Below, piece by piece: positions 6,843-14,549 of a DNA stretch of 50,749 nt. The position numbers were made by a program, and so were the translations under genes. The stretch is from Nocardia veterana NBRC 100344 (GTDB lineage: Bacteria; Actinomycetota; Actinomycetes; Mycobacteriales; Mycobacteriaceae), in assembly GCF_000308855.1 (NCBI RefSeq), contig NZ_BAGM01000118.1, positions 1 to 50,749 on the forward strand. Reading direction: 5' to 3'. A model generated the notes under the pieces. The model searched no databases, had not been told where the DNA came from, and saw only the letters and a program-made list of their open reading frames with translations. The first letter of the stretch is position 1; every line of letters begins with the position of its first letter.

Positions 6843-9113
6843 ATGACCGACAACCTCGGCGCGACCGCACCCGACCCCGGTGCCGACCGCGCCACCGCGA
6901 CACAGGCCGCGCTGACGTCTCTCGTCGCCCGCTTCGCCCAACAATGGCAAATAGCCGGCAAACCACCCGACCTGTCCGCGCACCTCCCCGCCGAACCCAC
7001 GCTGCGCCGCTCCGCACTCATCGAACTGATCAAAATCGACCTGCACGAACGCTGGCAACGCGACGCCGAAGCCCCACGCCTGGCCGACTACCGCGACCGC
7101 TTCCCCGAACTCGCCGCCGCACCCCTGCCCCCCGACCTCGTCTTCGAAGAGATCAACGCCCGCAGTCGCCGCCACGACCACACCGTCGACCTCCGCGAAT
7201 ACGAACAGGACTACCCCACCCAGATGGCCCGCATCACCGAACGATTCGAGGACCTACCGCCCTCGGCACCCGGACTGCGCACCACCATGCTCGCCGACCC
7301 CACCGCACTCGACGCCCTCGACACCATCAACCCCGGCGCCACCGTCGAGGACTTCGACCTGCTCCTCCCCCTCGGCCAAGGCGCCTTCGCCCGCGTCTTC
7401 CTCGCCCGCCAACGCTCCATGGGACGACTCGTCGCGGTCAAGATCTCCCACGACCGCGGCAGCGAACCACAAACCCTCGCCCAACTCGACCACGACCACA
7501 TCGTCCGCGTCTTCGACCAGCGCCAGATCACCGACCAGCACCTCAAACTCATGTACATGCAGTACGTGCCCGGCGGCACCCTGCTCGGTGTCCTGCGCCT
7601 GCTGCGCCGCACCACCCCCGACCAACGCAACGGCCGACTCCTCCTGGAAGCCATCGACGCCGCCACCACCACCGGCGGCGTCCTCGAACCCCAACCCTCC
7701 CCCACCCGCACCGAACTCGCCCGCCTCACCTGGCCCGAAACCGTCGCCTGGCTCGGCAGCCGACTCGCCACCGCCCTCGACTACGCCAACCGCCGCGGCA
7801 TCCTGCACCGCGACATCAAACCCGCCAACGTCCTGCTCACCGCCGACGGCCAACCCAAACTCGCCGACTTCAACATCAGCTTCAGCCGCCACCTCCCCGG
7901 CGCCAACCCCGTCGCCTACTTCGGCGGCTCCCTGCCCTACATGGCCCCCGAACAACTCGAGGCCTGCCACCCCGAATCGGCCACGACCGCAGCGGATCTG
8001 GATACCCGCGCCGACCTCTACGCCCTCGCCGTCGTGCTGTGGGAACTGCTCACCGGCCACATCCCCTTCGACGACGGCCACGACGCCGGCGAAACCGAAG
8101 AATCCCTGCAAGCCATGATCGACCGGCGCCGCAACCCCATCGCCCGCCGCTTCGAAGCCGACCTCCCACCCGACACCCCCGCACTCCTCCGCCACGCCCT
8201 GCTCACCTGCCTGTCCCCCGACCCCGACGACCGCTACACCAGCGGCGCCGAACTCGCCCAGCACCTCGACCTCAGCCAGGACCGCGCCGCCCGCGACCTC
8301 GTCGACCCACCCGCCAACAGCCTGCGCGCCCGCCTGCGCATGCGACCCATGCCCGTGGTCACCCTGTCCAGCCTGCTCGGCCATCTCCTCGCCGGGCTCT
8401 ACCTCGGCTCCCACAACCTGCGACTCATCCGCGACGCGCTCGGCCTCGACGCCGCCCAGCAGATGATCCGCCTCGGCCTGCTCGTCATCCTCATCGCCTA
8501 CCCCGTCGGCATCGCCGCACTCGTCTACTGGTGCCGCTCGGTCTTCGTCGTCCCCAACGGATTACGCCGCGGCCGGCAATTCGACGCCGCCACCCTGGCC
8601 CGCGCCCGCGCCGACACCCTCGCCTGCGGCGACCGCATCGCCATCGCCACCTTCGTGGGATGGCTTGCCGCACTGGGCATCTTCCTGATCAAACTGCACA
8701 CCCTCGGCGGTCTACCGGCCGGACTCACCACCAGCCTCATCGCCAGCAACCTCGTCGCCGCCTGCGTCGCCGTCGTCTACACCTACTTCCCCGTCACCTA
8801 CTTCGTCCTGCGCTGGTACTACCCGGGATTGGTCGCCGCCGGCACCACCACCCCCGCCGATGCCGCCATGCTGCGCCGCATGGTCCACCGCAGCCGCATC
8901 TACCTCGGCGTCGCCGCCTGCGTCCCACTCGTCGGCGTCCCCGCCGGACTGGTGTTCCTCACCCCCGACCAACAGCAAATCGTCATCGGCCCCATCGTCG
9001 GCCTCTGCGTCGGAGGCGTTTTCGCCTTCCTCATCACCCTGCGCACCTTCTACGCACTCGAATCCGACCTCAACGCCCTCGACCGCGTCCTCGACCCCCC
9101 ATCCCACTCCTGA
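6843..9113 (+). CDS. Membrane-anchored Ser/Thr protein kinase, planctomycete-style N-terminus
   Basis: A 756-residue protein. Residues 20-135 form a helical pre-domain with repeated LIELIKIDLHERW, ADYRDRFPEL and LREYEQDYPT motifs, an arrangement I know mainly from planctomycete kinases. The Hanks-type kinase domain runs from about 170 to 470: glycine loop GQGAFARV from about 177, ATP-binding Lys200 (AVKIS), catalytic HRDIKPAN at 322-329, DFN at 342-344 where DFG is normal, and the APE motif near 368. After residue 500 come about six hydrophobic segments, so the protein is membrane-embedded at its C-terminus with the kinase in the cytosol and no extracellular sensor domain. The catalytic Asp and Lys are kept, so it should be active. 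The substrate is unknown; the adjacent YdjM-type gene is a possible operon partner. Confidence 0.88.
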   Translation: MTDNLGATAPDPGADRATATQAALTSLVARFAQQWQIAGKPPDLSAHLPAEPTLRRSALIELIKIDLHERWQRDAEAPRLADYRDRFPELAAAPLPPDLVFEEINARSRRHDHTVDLREYEQDYPTQMARITERFEDLPPSAPGLRTTMLADPTALDALDTINPGATVEDFDLLLPLGQGAFARVFLARQRSMGRLVAVKISHDRGSEPQTLAQLDHDHIVRVFDQRQITDQHLKLMYMQYVPGGTLLGVLRLLRRTTPDQRNGRLLLEAIDAATTTGGVLEPQPSPTRTELARLTWPETVAWLGSRLATALDYANRRGILHRDIKPANVLLTADGQPKLADFNISFSRHLPGANPVAYFGGSLPYMAPEQLEACHPESATTAADLDTRADLYALAVVLWELLTGHIPFDDGHDAGETEESLQAMIDRRRNPIARRFEADLPPDTPALLRHALLTCLSPDPDDRYTSGAELAQHLDLSQDRAARDLVDPPANSLRARLRMRPMPVVTLSSLLGHLLAGLYLGSHNLRLIRDALGLDAAQQMIRLGLLVILIAYPVGIAALVYWCRSVFVVPNGLRRGRQFDAATLARARADTLACGDRIAIATFVGWLAALGIFLIKLHTLGGLPAGLTTSLIASNLVAACVAVVYTYFPVTYFVLRWYYPGLVAAGTTTPADAAMLRRMVHRSRIYLGVAACVPLVGVPAGLVFLTPDQQQIVIGPIVGLCVGGVFAFLITLRTFYALESDLNALDRVLDPPSHS

Positions 9114-9155
9114 CCGGCTACGGACGAACGACCAAGATCGGCTAACCTCGAGGCG

Positions 9156-9866
9156 GTGCTAGGACATTCACATGCGACCAGTGGTGCGCTCGCGTGGGCG
9201 GGAGCCGCTGCCGCGCTACCACTTTCGATTCTCACCTTCCCCGCCGCGCAGATCGGCCACCTCGGCACCGTCGACCTGCTGATGGGCACCTTCCTCACCG
9301 CCGGCGCCGCACTGCTCCCCGACGCCGACCACCCCAGCGGCACCATCTCGCATGCACTCGGTCCGATCACACACACCGCCTGCAAAATCATCTCCACCGT
9401 CTCCGGCGGACACCGCCACGCCACCCACTCCCTGGCCTTCGTCGCCGCCGTCGCCTACGGCACCTGGGCCGGCGAACACTGGATCGGCCGCTGGTTCACC
9501 CTCGGCCTGGTCTTCTTCCTGCTCGCCCTCGCCGTCCGCGCGCTGAACCTGTGCCCGCCCGGCGAAGGATTCCGCTCCTACGCCACCATCACCGTCCTCG
9601 CCGTCGCCGGCACCTTCGCCATGGACCAGTGGATCTCCGACAAACCGGCGTGGCTGCCGTTCTCCGTCGGACTCGGCGCGCTGGCCCACCTCATCGGCGA
9701 CTGCCTCACCGACCGCGGCTGCCGGCTGTTCTGGCCCCTCGACATCCGCACCCGGATCCCGATCATCGACCGCACCGGCAACAAGGTCGAAACCTGGGTC
9801 ATCTCACCGCTGTTCGTGCTCGGCACCCTCGCCGCGCTCTGGTACGTCATCACCCACCAGCCCTAA
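9156..9866 (+). CDS. YdjM/LexA-regulated-type metal-dependent hydrolase family membrane protein
   Basis: A 236-residue membrane protein of the YdjM (PF04307) family. It opens with a GHSHATSGALAWAGAAAAL segment, followed by LLPDADHPSGTISHALGP and GGHRHATHSLAF, which supply the conserved His and Asp residues thought to bind metal. Several hydrophobic segments follow (about 60-75, 105-125, 140-160 and 215-230). Start GTG 9156 has GAGG close upstream, and a TAACCT -10-like box lies before it. It begins 42 bases after the kinase, on the same strand. Its 3' end overlaps the end of the convergent HTH gene by 63 bases. Family assignment is good; the hydrolase activity is unproven for the whole family. 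Confidence 0.8.
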   Translation: MLGHSHATSGALAWAGAAAALPLSILTFPAAQIGHLGTVDLLMGTFLTAGAALLPDADHPSGTISHALGPITHTACKIISTVSGGHRHATHSLAFVAAVAYGTWAGEHWIGRWFTLGLVFFLLALAVRALNLCPPGEGFRSYATITVLAVAGTFAMDQWISDKPAWLPFSVGLGALAHLIGDCLTDRGCRLFWPLDIRTRIPIIDRTGNKVETWVISPLFVLGTLAALWYVITHQP

Positions 9867-10676
9867 CAGTGTCACCGCGTCGCGATCCGGGCTGCCCGGC
9901 TCGGCCTGGAACGCGACGAACCGCTGACCGTCCGGCGCCGTCAGAATCTCCGACGTCAACTCCATCCGCCCCACCGCCGGATGCCGGAACATCCGGCGCG
10001 TGCCGCGCTTGGTCCGCACATCGTAATGCGCCCACAGCGCCGCGAAATCCGCACTCGCCGCACACAATTCACCCGTCAGCGCGGCCAGCTCACCCGGATG
10101 CGAACCCGCACCTTGCACGACCCGCAGATGGGCCACACAATCGCGCGCCATGCCCGTCCAGTCCTCGAACACCGTACGCGCCGCCGGGTGCGTGAACACA
10201 TACCGGATCAGGTTGCGCCGCACCGGCTCCCACTGCTCGATACCCCACAGCAGCCGCAACCCCTCCGGATTCGCGGCCAGCAGATTGCTCACCTGATCGA
10301 GGACGAAAGCCGGTGTCGGACGCACCGATTCGAGCAGCGACACCAGCCCCGCACCCGCCCGTTCGATCGGCGCCGACGCCGCCGGCGTCCGCGCACCCGC
10401 CAACCGCGCCACCTGCTCCAGATGCGCCGCCTCCTCCGCATCCAGCAGCAGCGCCGACGCCAGCGCCGCCAGCACCTCCCGGCTCGGATTCCGATCGCGC
10501 CCCTGCTCCAACCGGATGTAGTAGTCGACGCTCAGCCCCGCCAACGCCGCCACTTCCTCCCGACGCAGCCCCGCCGTCTGCCGCCGCCGCGTGCCCGGCG
10601 GCAAACCCACCTGCGACGGTTGCAGCCGCGCACGGCGGGCACGCAGGAAATCCCCCAGGGCACGACGATCACTCAC
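9804..10676 (-). CDS. HTH regulator with MmyB-like ligand domain
   Basis: A 290-residue regulator. An XRE-type helix-turn-helix covers residues 5-75 (TAGLRREEVAALAGLSVDYYIRLE is the recognition unit), followed by a MmyB-like C-terminal domain (VLDQVSNLLAANPEG, then FRHPAVGRMELTSEIL and a QRFVAFQAEPGS ending). These regulators repress a divergent oxidoreductase gene and respond to an unknown small ligand, often a fatty acid. It is divergent from the SDR gene 101 bases away. Start is GTG 10676. About 20 charged residues extend past the usual end of the family and overlap the convergent YdjM-type gene. Confidence 0.88.
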   Translation of the reverse strand: MSDRRALGDFLRARRARLQPSQVGLPPGTRRRQTAGLRREEVAALAGLSVDYYIRLEQGRDRNPSREVLAALASALLLDAEEAAHLEQVARLAGARTPAASAPIERAGAGLVSLLESVRPTPAFVLDQVSNLLAANPEGLRLLWGIEQWEPVRRNLIRYVFTHPAARTVFEDWTGMARDCVAHLRVVQGAGSHPGELAALTGELCAASADFAALWAHYDVRTKRGTRRMFRHPAVGRMELTSEILTAPDGQRFVAFQAEPGSPDRDAVTLLGLVGDDVPERGEGAEHEQR

Positions 10677-10710
10677 ACATCCAGTGTGCCCGCTCCCACG
10701 CCGTCGCGGG

Positions 10711-10734
10711 GTGGCCCTGCCGGGACCAGGCCAC
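10711..10734. promoter_or_regulatory. Inverted repeat between HTH regulator and SDR gene
   Basis: GTGGCC at 10711-10716 and GGCCAC at 10729-10734 form six-base arms around a 12-base centre, midway in the divergent intergenic region. This is where an autoregulating HTH protein would bind, but short GC-rich inverted repeats are common in such DNA. Confidence 0.3.
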
Positions 10735-10777
10735 AGCCGGTCTCCCCACCGCCGCCGCGCAGCCGCACCGTAAAACC

Positions 10778-11503
10778 ATGACCGACAACACCGACCAGGT
10801 CCGAACCCTCGTCATCGGCGGCAGCTCCGGCATGGGCTACGCCCTCGCCGAACGGCTCCTCGCCGCCGGCCACCACGTCGACATCGCCGCCCGGGACGAA
10901 CGCGGGCTCGCCGACGCCGCCGAGCGCCTGGGCCGCGAGCGGGTACGCACCCATCGCGTCGACATCGCCCGAGAACAGTCCGTCGCCGCCCTGTTCGACG
11001 TCGTGGGGCCCCTCGATCATGTCGTCGTCACCGCCGCCGACATGCGCCACGGCTACGGCGCCCTCACCGAACTGCCCACCACCGACGCCCGCACCGTCTT
11101 CGACATCAAGATCCTCGGCCCCTGGCTGGTCGCCAAGTACGCGGCCGAACAGCTGCGCGGCTCACTGACCCTCACCTCCGGGATCGCCGCCTACCGGCCC
11201 GCACCCGGCGGTTCCGTCGTCGCCACGGCCAATGCCGCCCTGGAAGGCATGGTCCGCGCACTCGCCCTCGAACTGGCGCCGATCCGGGTCAACGCCGTCT
11301 CCCCCGGATGGGTGGACACCCCCATCTGGGACGAATTCGCCGGCGCGGACAAACATCACCGGCTCGCCGCCATGGCCGAACGCCTGCCCGCCGGCCGGGT
11401 CGGCCGGCCCGCCGATATCGCGGCCGCGTTCCACGCCGTCATCGACAACGAATTCATCACCGGAACGGTCCTGCACGTCGAGGGCGGCCACCGCCTCGTC
11501 TGA
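10778..11503 (+). CDS. Short-chain dehydrogenase/reductase-like protein lacking catalytic Tyr/Lys
   Basis: A 241-residue Rossmann-fold SDR. The cofactor loop GGSSGMG (from about residue 14), the AARDE segment and the C-terminal PGWVDTP, GRVGRPADI and EGGHRLV motifs are all present. Ser134 of the active site is kept. At the place of the catalytic Y-x-x-x-K, just before the conserved AALEGM, the sequence is VATAN, giving Val148 and Asn152. Classical SDR catalysis should therefore be impaired, and it may be an atypical SDR or a binding protein. Start ATG 10778 has no strong ribosome site. It is divergent from the HTH regulator, the usual target arrangement for these regulators. Confidence 0.85.
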   Translation: MTDNTDQVRTLVIGGSSGMGYALAERLLAAGHHVDIAARDERGLADAAERLGRERVRTHRVDIAREQSVAALFDVVGPLDHVVVTAADMRHGYGALTELPTTDARTVFDIKILGPWLVAKYAAEQLRGSLTLTSGIAAYRPAPGGSVVATANAALEGMVRALALELAPIRVNAVSPGWVDTPIWDEFAGADKHHRLAAMAERLPAGRVGRPADIAAAFHAVIDNEFITGTVLHVEGGHRLV

Positions 11504-11536
11504 CGTCAGGGCACACGCACCCGAAAAACGCACAAA

Positions 11537-11577
11537 GCCCCGCATCCGGCGCGGAAACTCGGCGCCGAATCCGGGGC
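11537..11577 (-). terminator. Hairpin between SDR and ppiB
   Basis: Two 16-base arms (11537-11552 and 11562-11577) pair with two mismatches around a nine-base loop. Read on the minus strand, after ppiB, the stem is followed by a T-rich stretch, as expected for an intrinsic terminator. It also lies just after the plus-strand SDR gene, so it may serve both. Confidence 0.6.
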
Positions 11578-11594
11578 GGGTGCGCGACGGCGGG

Positions 11595-12086
11595 TCAGGC
11601 CACCGACGCGGACACGATGGTGATCGGCTCCACCGGCACATCCTGATGGCCGGCCTTCGAACCGGTACGCACGCCCTCGATTGCGTCGACGACGGCACTG
11701 CCGTCCACCACCCGACCGAACACCGCGTAGCCCCAACCGTCCTGGCCCGGGTAGTTCAAGAAGTCGTTGTCGGCAGTATTGATGAAGAACTGCGCCGACG
11801 CCGAATGGGGGTCCGACGTACGCGCCATCGCAACGGTGTACTTGTCGTTGCGCAGACCGTTCTTGGCCTCGTTCTGCACCCGGTTGGGCGCATGCTTCTG
11901 CTGCATATCGGCGGTCAGCCCGCCGCCCTGCACCATGAAGCCCGGAATCACGCGGTGGAAGATCGTGCCCTCGTAATGACCGGACTTCACGTAGTCCACG
12001 AAGTTGGCAACCGTCTGCGGCGCCTTCTCCTCGTCGAGTTCGAGGGTGATGTCCCCGGCTGATGTGTTGAGCAACACTGTGGTCAT
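11595..12086 (-). CDS. ppiB: Peptidyl-prolyl cis-trans isomerase, cyclophilin type (PpiB)
   Basis: A 163-residue cytoplasmic cyclophilin closely resembling E. coli PpiB in length and order of motifs: KAPQTVANFVDYV, the catalytic FHRVIPGFMVQGGG with the active-site Arg, MARTSDPHSASAQFFINT, NDFLNY, and WGYAVFGRVVDG. It catalyses cis-trans isomerisation of proline peptide bonds. There is no signal peptide, so it is cytosolic. It is a single-gene unit with a hairpin terminator downstream. Confidence 0.95.
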   Translation of the reverse strand: MTTVLLNTSAGDITLELDEEKAPQTVANFVDYVKSGHYEGTIFHRVIPGFMVQGGGLTADMQQKHAPNRVQNEAKNGLRNDKYTVAMARTSDPHSASAQFFINTADNDFLNYPGQDGWGYAVFGRVVDGSAVVDAIEGVRTGSKAGHQDVPVEPITIVSASVA

Positions 12087-12226
12087 CCGGCCATCGTATG
12101 GCAGCCGCCTACACCCATCGGACCCCCCTCACCCGTCCAGCGGCGACTGCTTCGTCGTCGGGGCTTTTGAGCTTGTCGTGAGTGGTGTCGAGGATGGGAG
12201 ACGCGGGCATAGGCGAGACACATGTT

Positions 12227-12238
12227 TAGATGCGCATA
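12227..12238. repeat. Copy 1 of TAGATGCGCATA direct repeat
   Basis: An identical 12-base sequence recurs at 12768-12779 in the same orientation; together the copies bracket the VOC gene. It contains the palindrome ATGCGCAT. It sits in a 207-base gap (12087-12293) that otherwise shows no gene. Confidence 0.45.
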
Positions 12239-12293
12239 TCTCCATTTCCCCCTGAACGAGTCGCTCAGGATTCGAGCGCCGAGCCCTTCCCGC

Positions 12294-12680
12294 TCACGCT
12301 TCGTAGAGCTCGATCGGCAGGTCGTCCGGATCGAAGAAGAAACCGAAACGGCGGCCGGTGAATTCGTCGATGCGGGTCTCCTCGATCGGTACTCCCCTCC
12401 CCCACAGTTCCGCCAGGGCCGCGGCGACATCATCGACAGCGAATGCCAGATGCCGTAACCCGCACGCCTCCGGCCGTGACGGCCGCGCCGGCGGGTCCGG
12501 GAACGAGAACAACTCCAGCTGCGCCCCGTCCGGCAGCGCCAGATCGAGTTTGTAGGAACGCCGCTCGGCCCGATAGTGCTCGGCCAGCACCCGCAATCCC
12601 AGCACCTCGGTATAGAACACCTTCGACCGCGCATAGTCCGACGCGATGATCGCCACGTGGTGAATCCGCCGCAACTCCAT
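12294..12680 (-). CDS. VOC family protein (glyoxalase/bleomycin-resistance fold)
   Basis: A 128-residue vicinal-oxygen-chelate protein made of two beta-alpha-beta-beta-beta modules: RRIHHVAIIASDYARSKVFYTEVLG (residues 4-28) and GLRHLAFAVDDVAAALAEL, ending in FFFDPDDLPIELYEA. The His, Glu and second-module His of the metal site are placed as in the small GloA2/SMU508-type proteins. The reaction is unknown; lactoylglutathione lyase activity is unlikely in a mycothiol organism without further evidence. It stands alone on the minus strand between two copies of a 12-base repeat. Confidence 0.88.
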   Translation of the reverse strand: MELRRIHHVAIIASDYARSKVFYTEVLGLRVLAEHYRAERRSYKLDLALPDGAQLELFSFPDPPARPSRPEACGLRHLAFAVDDVAAALAELWGRGVPIEETRIDEFTGRRFGFFFDPDDLPIELYEA

Positions 12681-12767
12681 CGCCCGACGGTATCGCCTCT
12701 CCCCTGCTGCTGTTCAGCAGCGGGGCGGCGTGTGGCGCCGCTCCAGGACGCCTCACCAACTAATGCG

Positions 12768-12779
12768 TAGATGCGCATA
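12768..12779. repeat. Copy 2 of TAGATGCGCATA direct repeat
   Basis: This is the second copy of the 12-base sequence at 12227. It lies in the 165-base gap upstream of the VOC gene's start, next to a further ATGCG, giving ATGCGTAGATGCGCAT. It could be an operator for the VOC gene or a recombination scar; no transposase is nearby. Confidence 0.45.
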
Positions 12780-12845
12780 ATGTCATACCGGTATCCTTAA
12801 ATTTTCCGCGCAGCCGTCAACGCGAGTGACTCCCGAAGGGTCCAT

Positions 12846-13724
12846 TTACGAGGAGCCGGCGAGCGCCTTCTCCGCAGCCCGGACGGCCTGCTCCCGGTAT
12901 CCCGCACCGAACAGAACGACGTGCACGAGCAGCGGATACAGCTGATGCAGCGCCACTCGCTCCTCCGCTCCGGGCGCCGGTGGAAAACGCTCTCGATACG
13001 CTCCGAGAATGCGATCGAGATGCGGCGCGCCGAACAGTCGGAGCATGGCCAGATCGGTCTCGCGATGACCGCCGTGGGCTGCCGGGTCGACGAGCCGGAC
13101 GCCCGACTCGGTCCACAGCACATTGCCCGACCACAGGTCACCGTGGATCCGGCAGGCCGGTTCCGGCGGTCCGGCCAGCTCGCCGATCCCGGCGATGACG
13201 CGCTCGACGAGCCGGATTCCCCTGCGCCCCAAGTGCGCTGCGGCGGCGGGAAGTAGCGGAAGCAGGCGGTGGCGGGCATACCACGAGCCCCACTCCCCCG
13301 CGACCATCGTGTTGTCCTGCGGCAGTGTGGCGATACATCCCGCCCAGGGTGCGCCGTAGCGATCGACGGCATGGGTGTGGAGTTCGGCGAGCGCGACACC
13401 GAAGCGTTCGGCGGCGGCGCGGGTGGGCGGCACCGAATCCGCCCACGGCAGTACCAGCGTTCGATCGTCGGCGGCCAGCACCGGCGGTACGAGATCGGCG
13501 GCGTCGGCCTCGCGCAGCCAGCGCAGTCCGTCGGCCTCGGCACGAAAGGCGCGCAGTGTCACCGAATCCGATTCGCCCGCGGCTCTTTTCACGAAGACCG
13601 CGCGGCCGTCGGCGAGTACGGCCCGATGCAGGGTCCAGGCGTGCCCGGTGCCGACGCGGCTCTGCGTCACCACCGCCGCGCCCAGCATCGAGGCCAGATA
13701 CGGCGCGAGATCCGGCGCGCTCAC
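12846..13724 (-). CDS. Fructosamine kinase family protein
   Basis: A 292-residue aminoglycoside-phosphotransferase-fold kinase of the fructosamine-kinase family. FVKRA (residues about 43-47) carries the ATP-binding Lys, RAAAERFGVALAELH the linker helix, CRIHGDLWSGNVLW the catalytic loop with Asp, and VRLVDPAAHGGHRETDLAML the metal-binding Asp. The family phosphorylates sugars attached to amines so that glycated proteins are repaired. It overlaps the preceding TetR gene by ATGA (13721-13724), so the two are co-expressed. Start is ATG 13724. Confidence 0.9.
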   Translation of the reverse strand: MSAPDLAPYLASMLGAAVVTQSRVGTGHAWTLHRAVLADGRAVFVKRAAGESDSVTLRAFRAEADGLRWLREADAADLVPPVLAADDRTLVLPWADSVPPTRAAAERFGVALAELHTHAVDRYGAPWAGCIATLPQDNTMVAGEWGSWYARHRLLPLLPAAAAHLGRRGIRLVERVIAGIGELAGPPEPACRIHGDLWSGNVLWTESGVRLVDPAAHGGHRETDLAMLRLFGAPHLDRILGAYRERFPPAPGAEERVALHQLYPLLVHVVLFGAGYREQAVRAAEKALAGSS

Positions 13725-14350
13725 GACCCGTACACCGTCTGCCAGATCGCACGGCCCAGCGCCCGCGCCAACTGCTCGTCGCCGACCGGATTTCCGGTCG
13801 CGAAGGTGAAGTCGATCGCGCGCTCGACCATGCAGGTCAGGGCGATAGCGGTGGCGTCGACCTCGAGGTCGGCGGGGACGCGGCCCGCAGCCCGCTCCCG
13901 GTCCAGCCGCAGGCGGACCAGTTCGGTGAAGCGCCGCACCCGATCCTGCCAGTAGCGCCCTACGTCGCGGTCGTATCCGGCCACCTCGGTCAGTGCGCGC
14001 AGCACCCGATGATGCGCCCGGGTGCCGGCGATCATCAGCCGCATCGCGGCGACGACGCCGTCCTCACCGTCGAGATGGTCTGCGGCCCACCATTGTTCGG
14101 CCGTGCGGAACTGCTCGTCGGTGGCAAGGTCCGCCATCCGGATCAGCAACCGGCTCTTGTCCGGGAAATAGCGGTAGAAGGTCGAGCGGGCGATCTCGGC
14201 CTCGGTGGCGATCCGGGCCACCGGCAGTTCGGTATAGGTCACCCCGGTATCCAGCAGTCGGTCCACGGCCGCGAGCACGCGCCGCTCCACCGCCTCGCGC
14301 CGCTCGTCCCGCTGCCGGGACCGGGAGCCGGGGCGGGTCAGCGAGGCCAT
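13721..14350 (-). CDS. TetR-family transcriptional regulator
   Basis: A 209-residue TetR regulator. The N-terminal HTH lies at about residues 20-65 (VERRVLAAVDRLL, then VARIATEAEIARSTFYRYFPDKSRLL). The C-terminal ligand domain is helical, with a final WQTVYG helix. ATG 14350 is chosen because residues upstream in the same frame are Arg/Pro/Cys-rich and not TetR-like; its ribosome site is weak. It is divergent from the FAD monooxygenase gene, with a palindrome at 14508-14520 between them, and is translationally coupled to the fructosamine-kinase gene. The likely targets are its own promoter and the FAD genes. Confidence 0.88.
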   Translation of the reverse strand: MASLTRPGSRSRQRDERREAVERRVLAAVDRLLDTGVTYTELPVARIATEAEIARSTFYRYFPDKSRLLIRMADLATDEQFRTAEQWWAADHLDGEDGVVAAMRLMIAGTRAHHRVLRALTEVAGYDRDVGRYWQDRVRRFTELVRLRLDRERAAGRVPADLEVDATAIALTCMVERAIDFTFATGNPVGDEQLARALGRAIWQTVYGS

Positions 14351-14470
14351 GCCGGGGTTTCGTGGAGGTCGGCCATGCGCACATTGTGGCCCATCGACCA
14401 CCGCAGCGCCGATGACGAGCCCGCACCCCGCGGGTCGTGGCGCGCAGCGGGAAGAAATTCGAGCCACCCA

Positions 14471-14520
14471 TTGACAATGTGAGGCGAGTCACTTCATTCT
14501 CTCAATAGGACACAGTGTCC
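14471..14520 (+). promoter_or_regulatory. Promoter and TetR operator of the FAD-enzyme genes
   Basis: GGACACAGTGTCC (14508-14520) is a perfect inverted repeat of six-base arms around one A, typical of a TetR operator. Upstream, TTGACA at 14471-14476 is a perfect -35 box, with a weak CATTCT -10 at 14495-14500. GTGA-N6-TCAC (14479-14492) is a second dyad between them. Binding at 14508 would block the start of transcription. The operator is convincing as a pattern; the -10 box is uncertain. Confidence 0.6.
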
Positions 14521-14549
14521 GAACAGAGTGACCCGGAAGGGCGGCGCCG

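Noticed and set aside
6944..9145. A 733-residue plus-strand frame across the kinase gene
   Set aside because: It is Arg/Pro-rich throughout, resembles no family, and is the shadow of the kinase gene in another frame.
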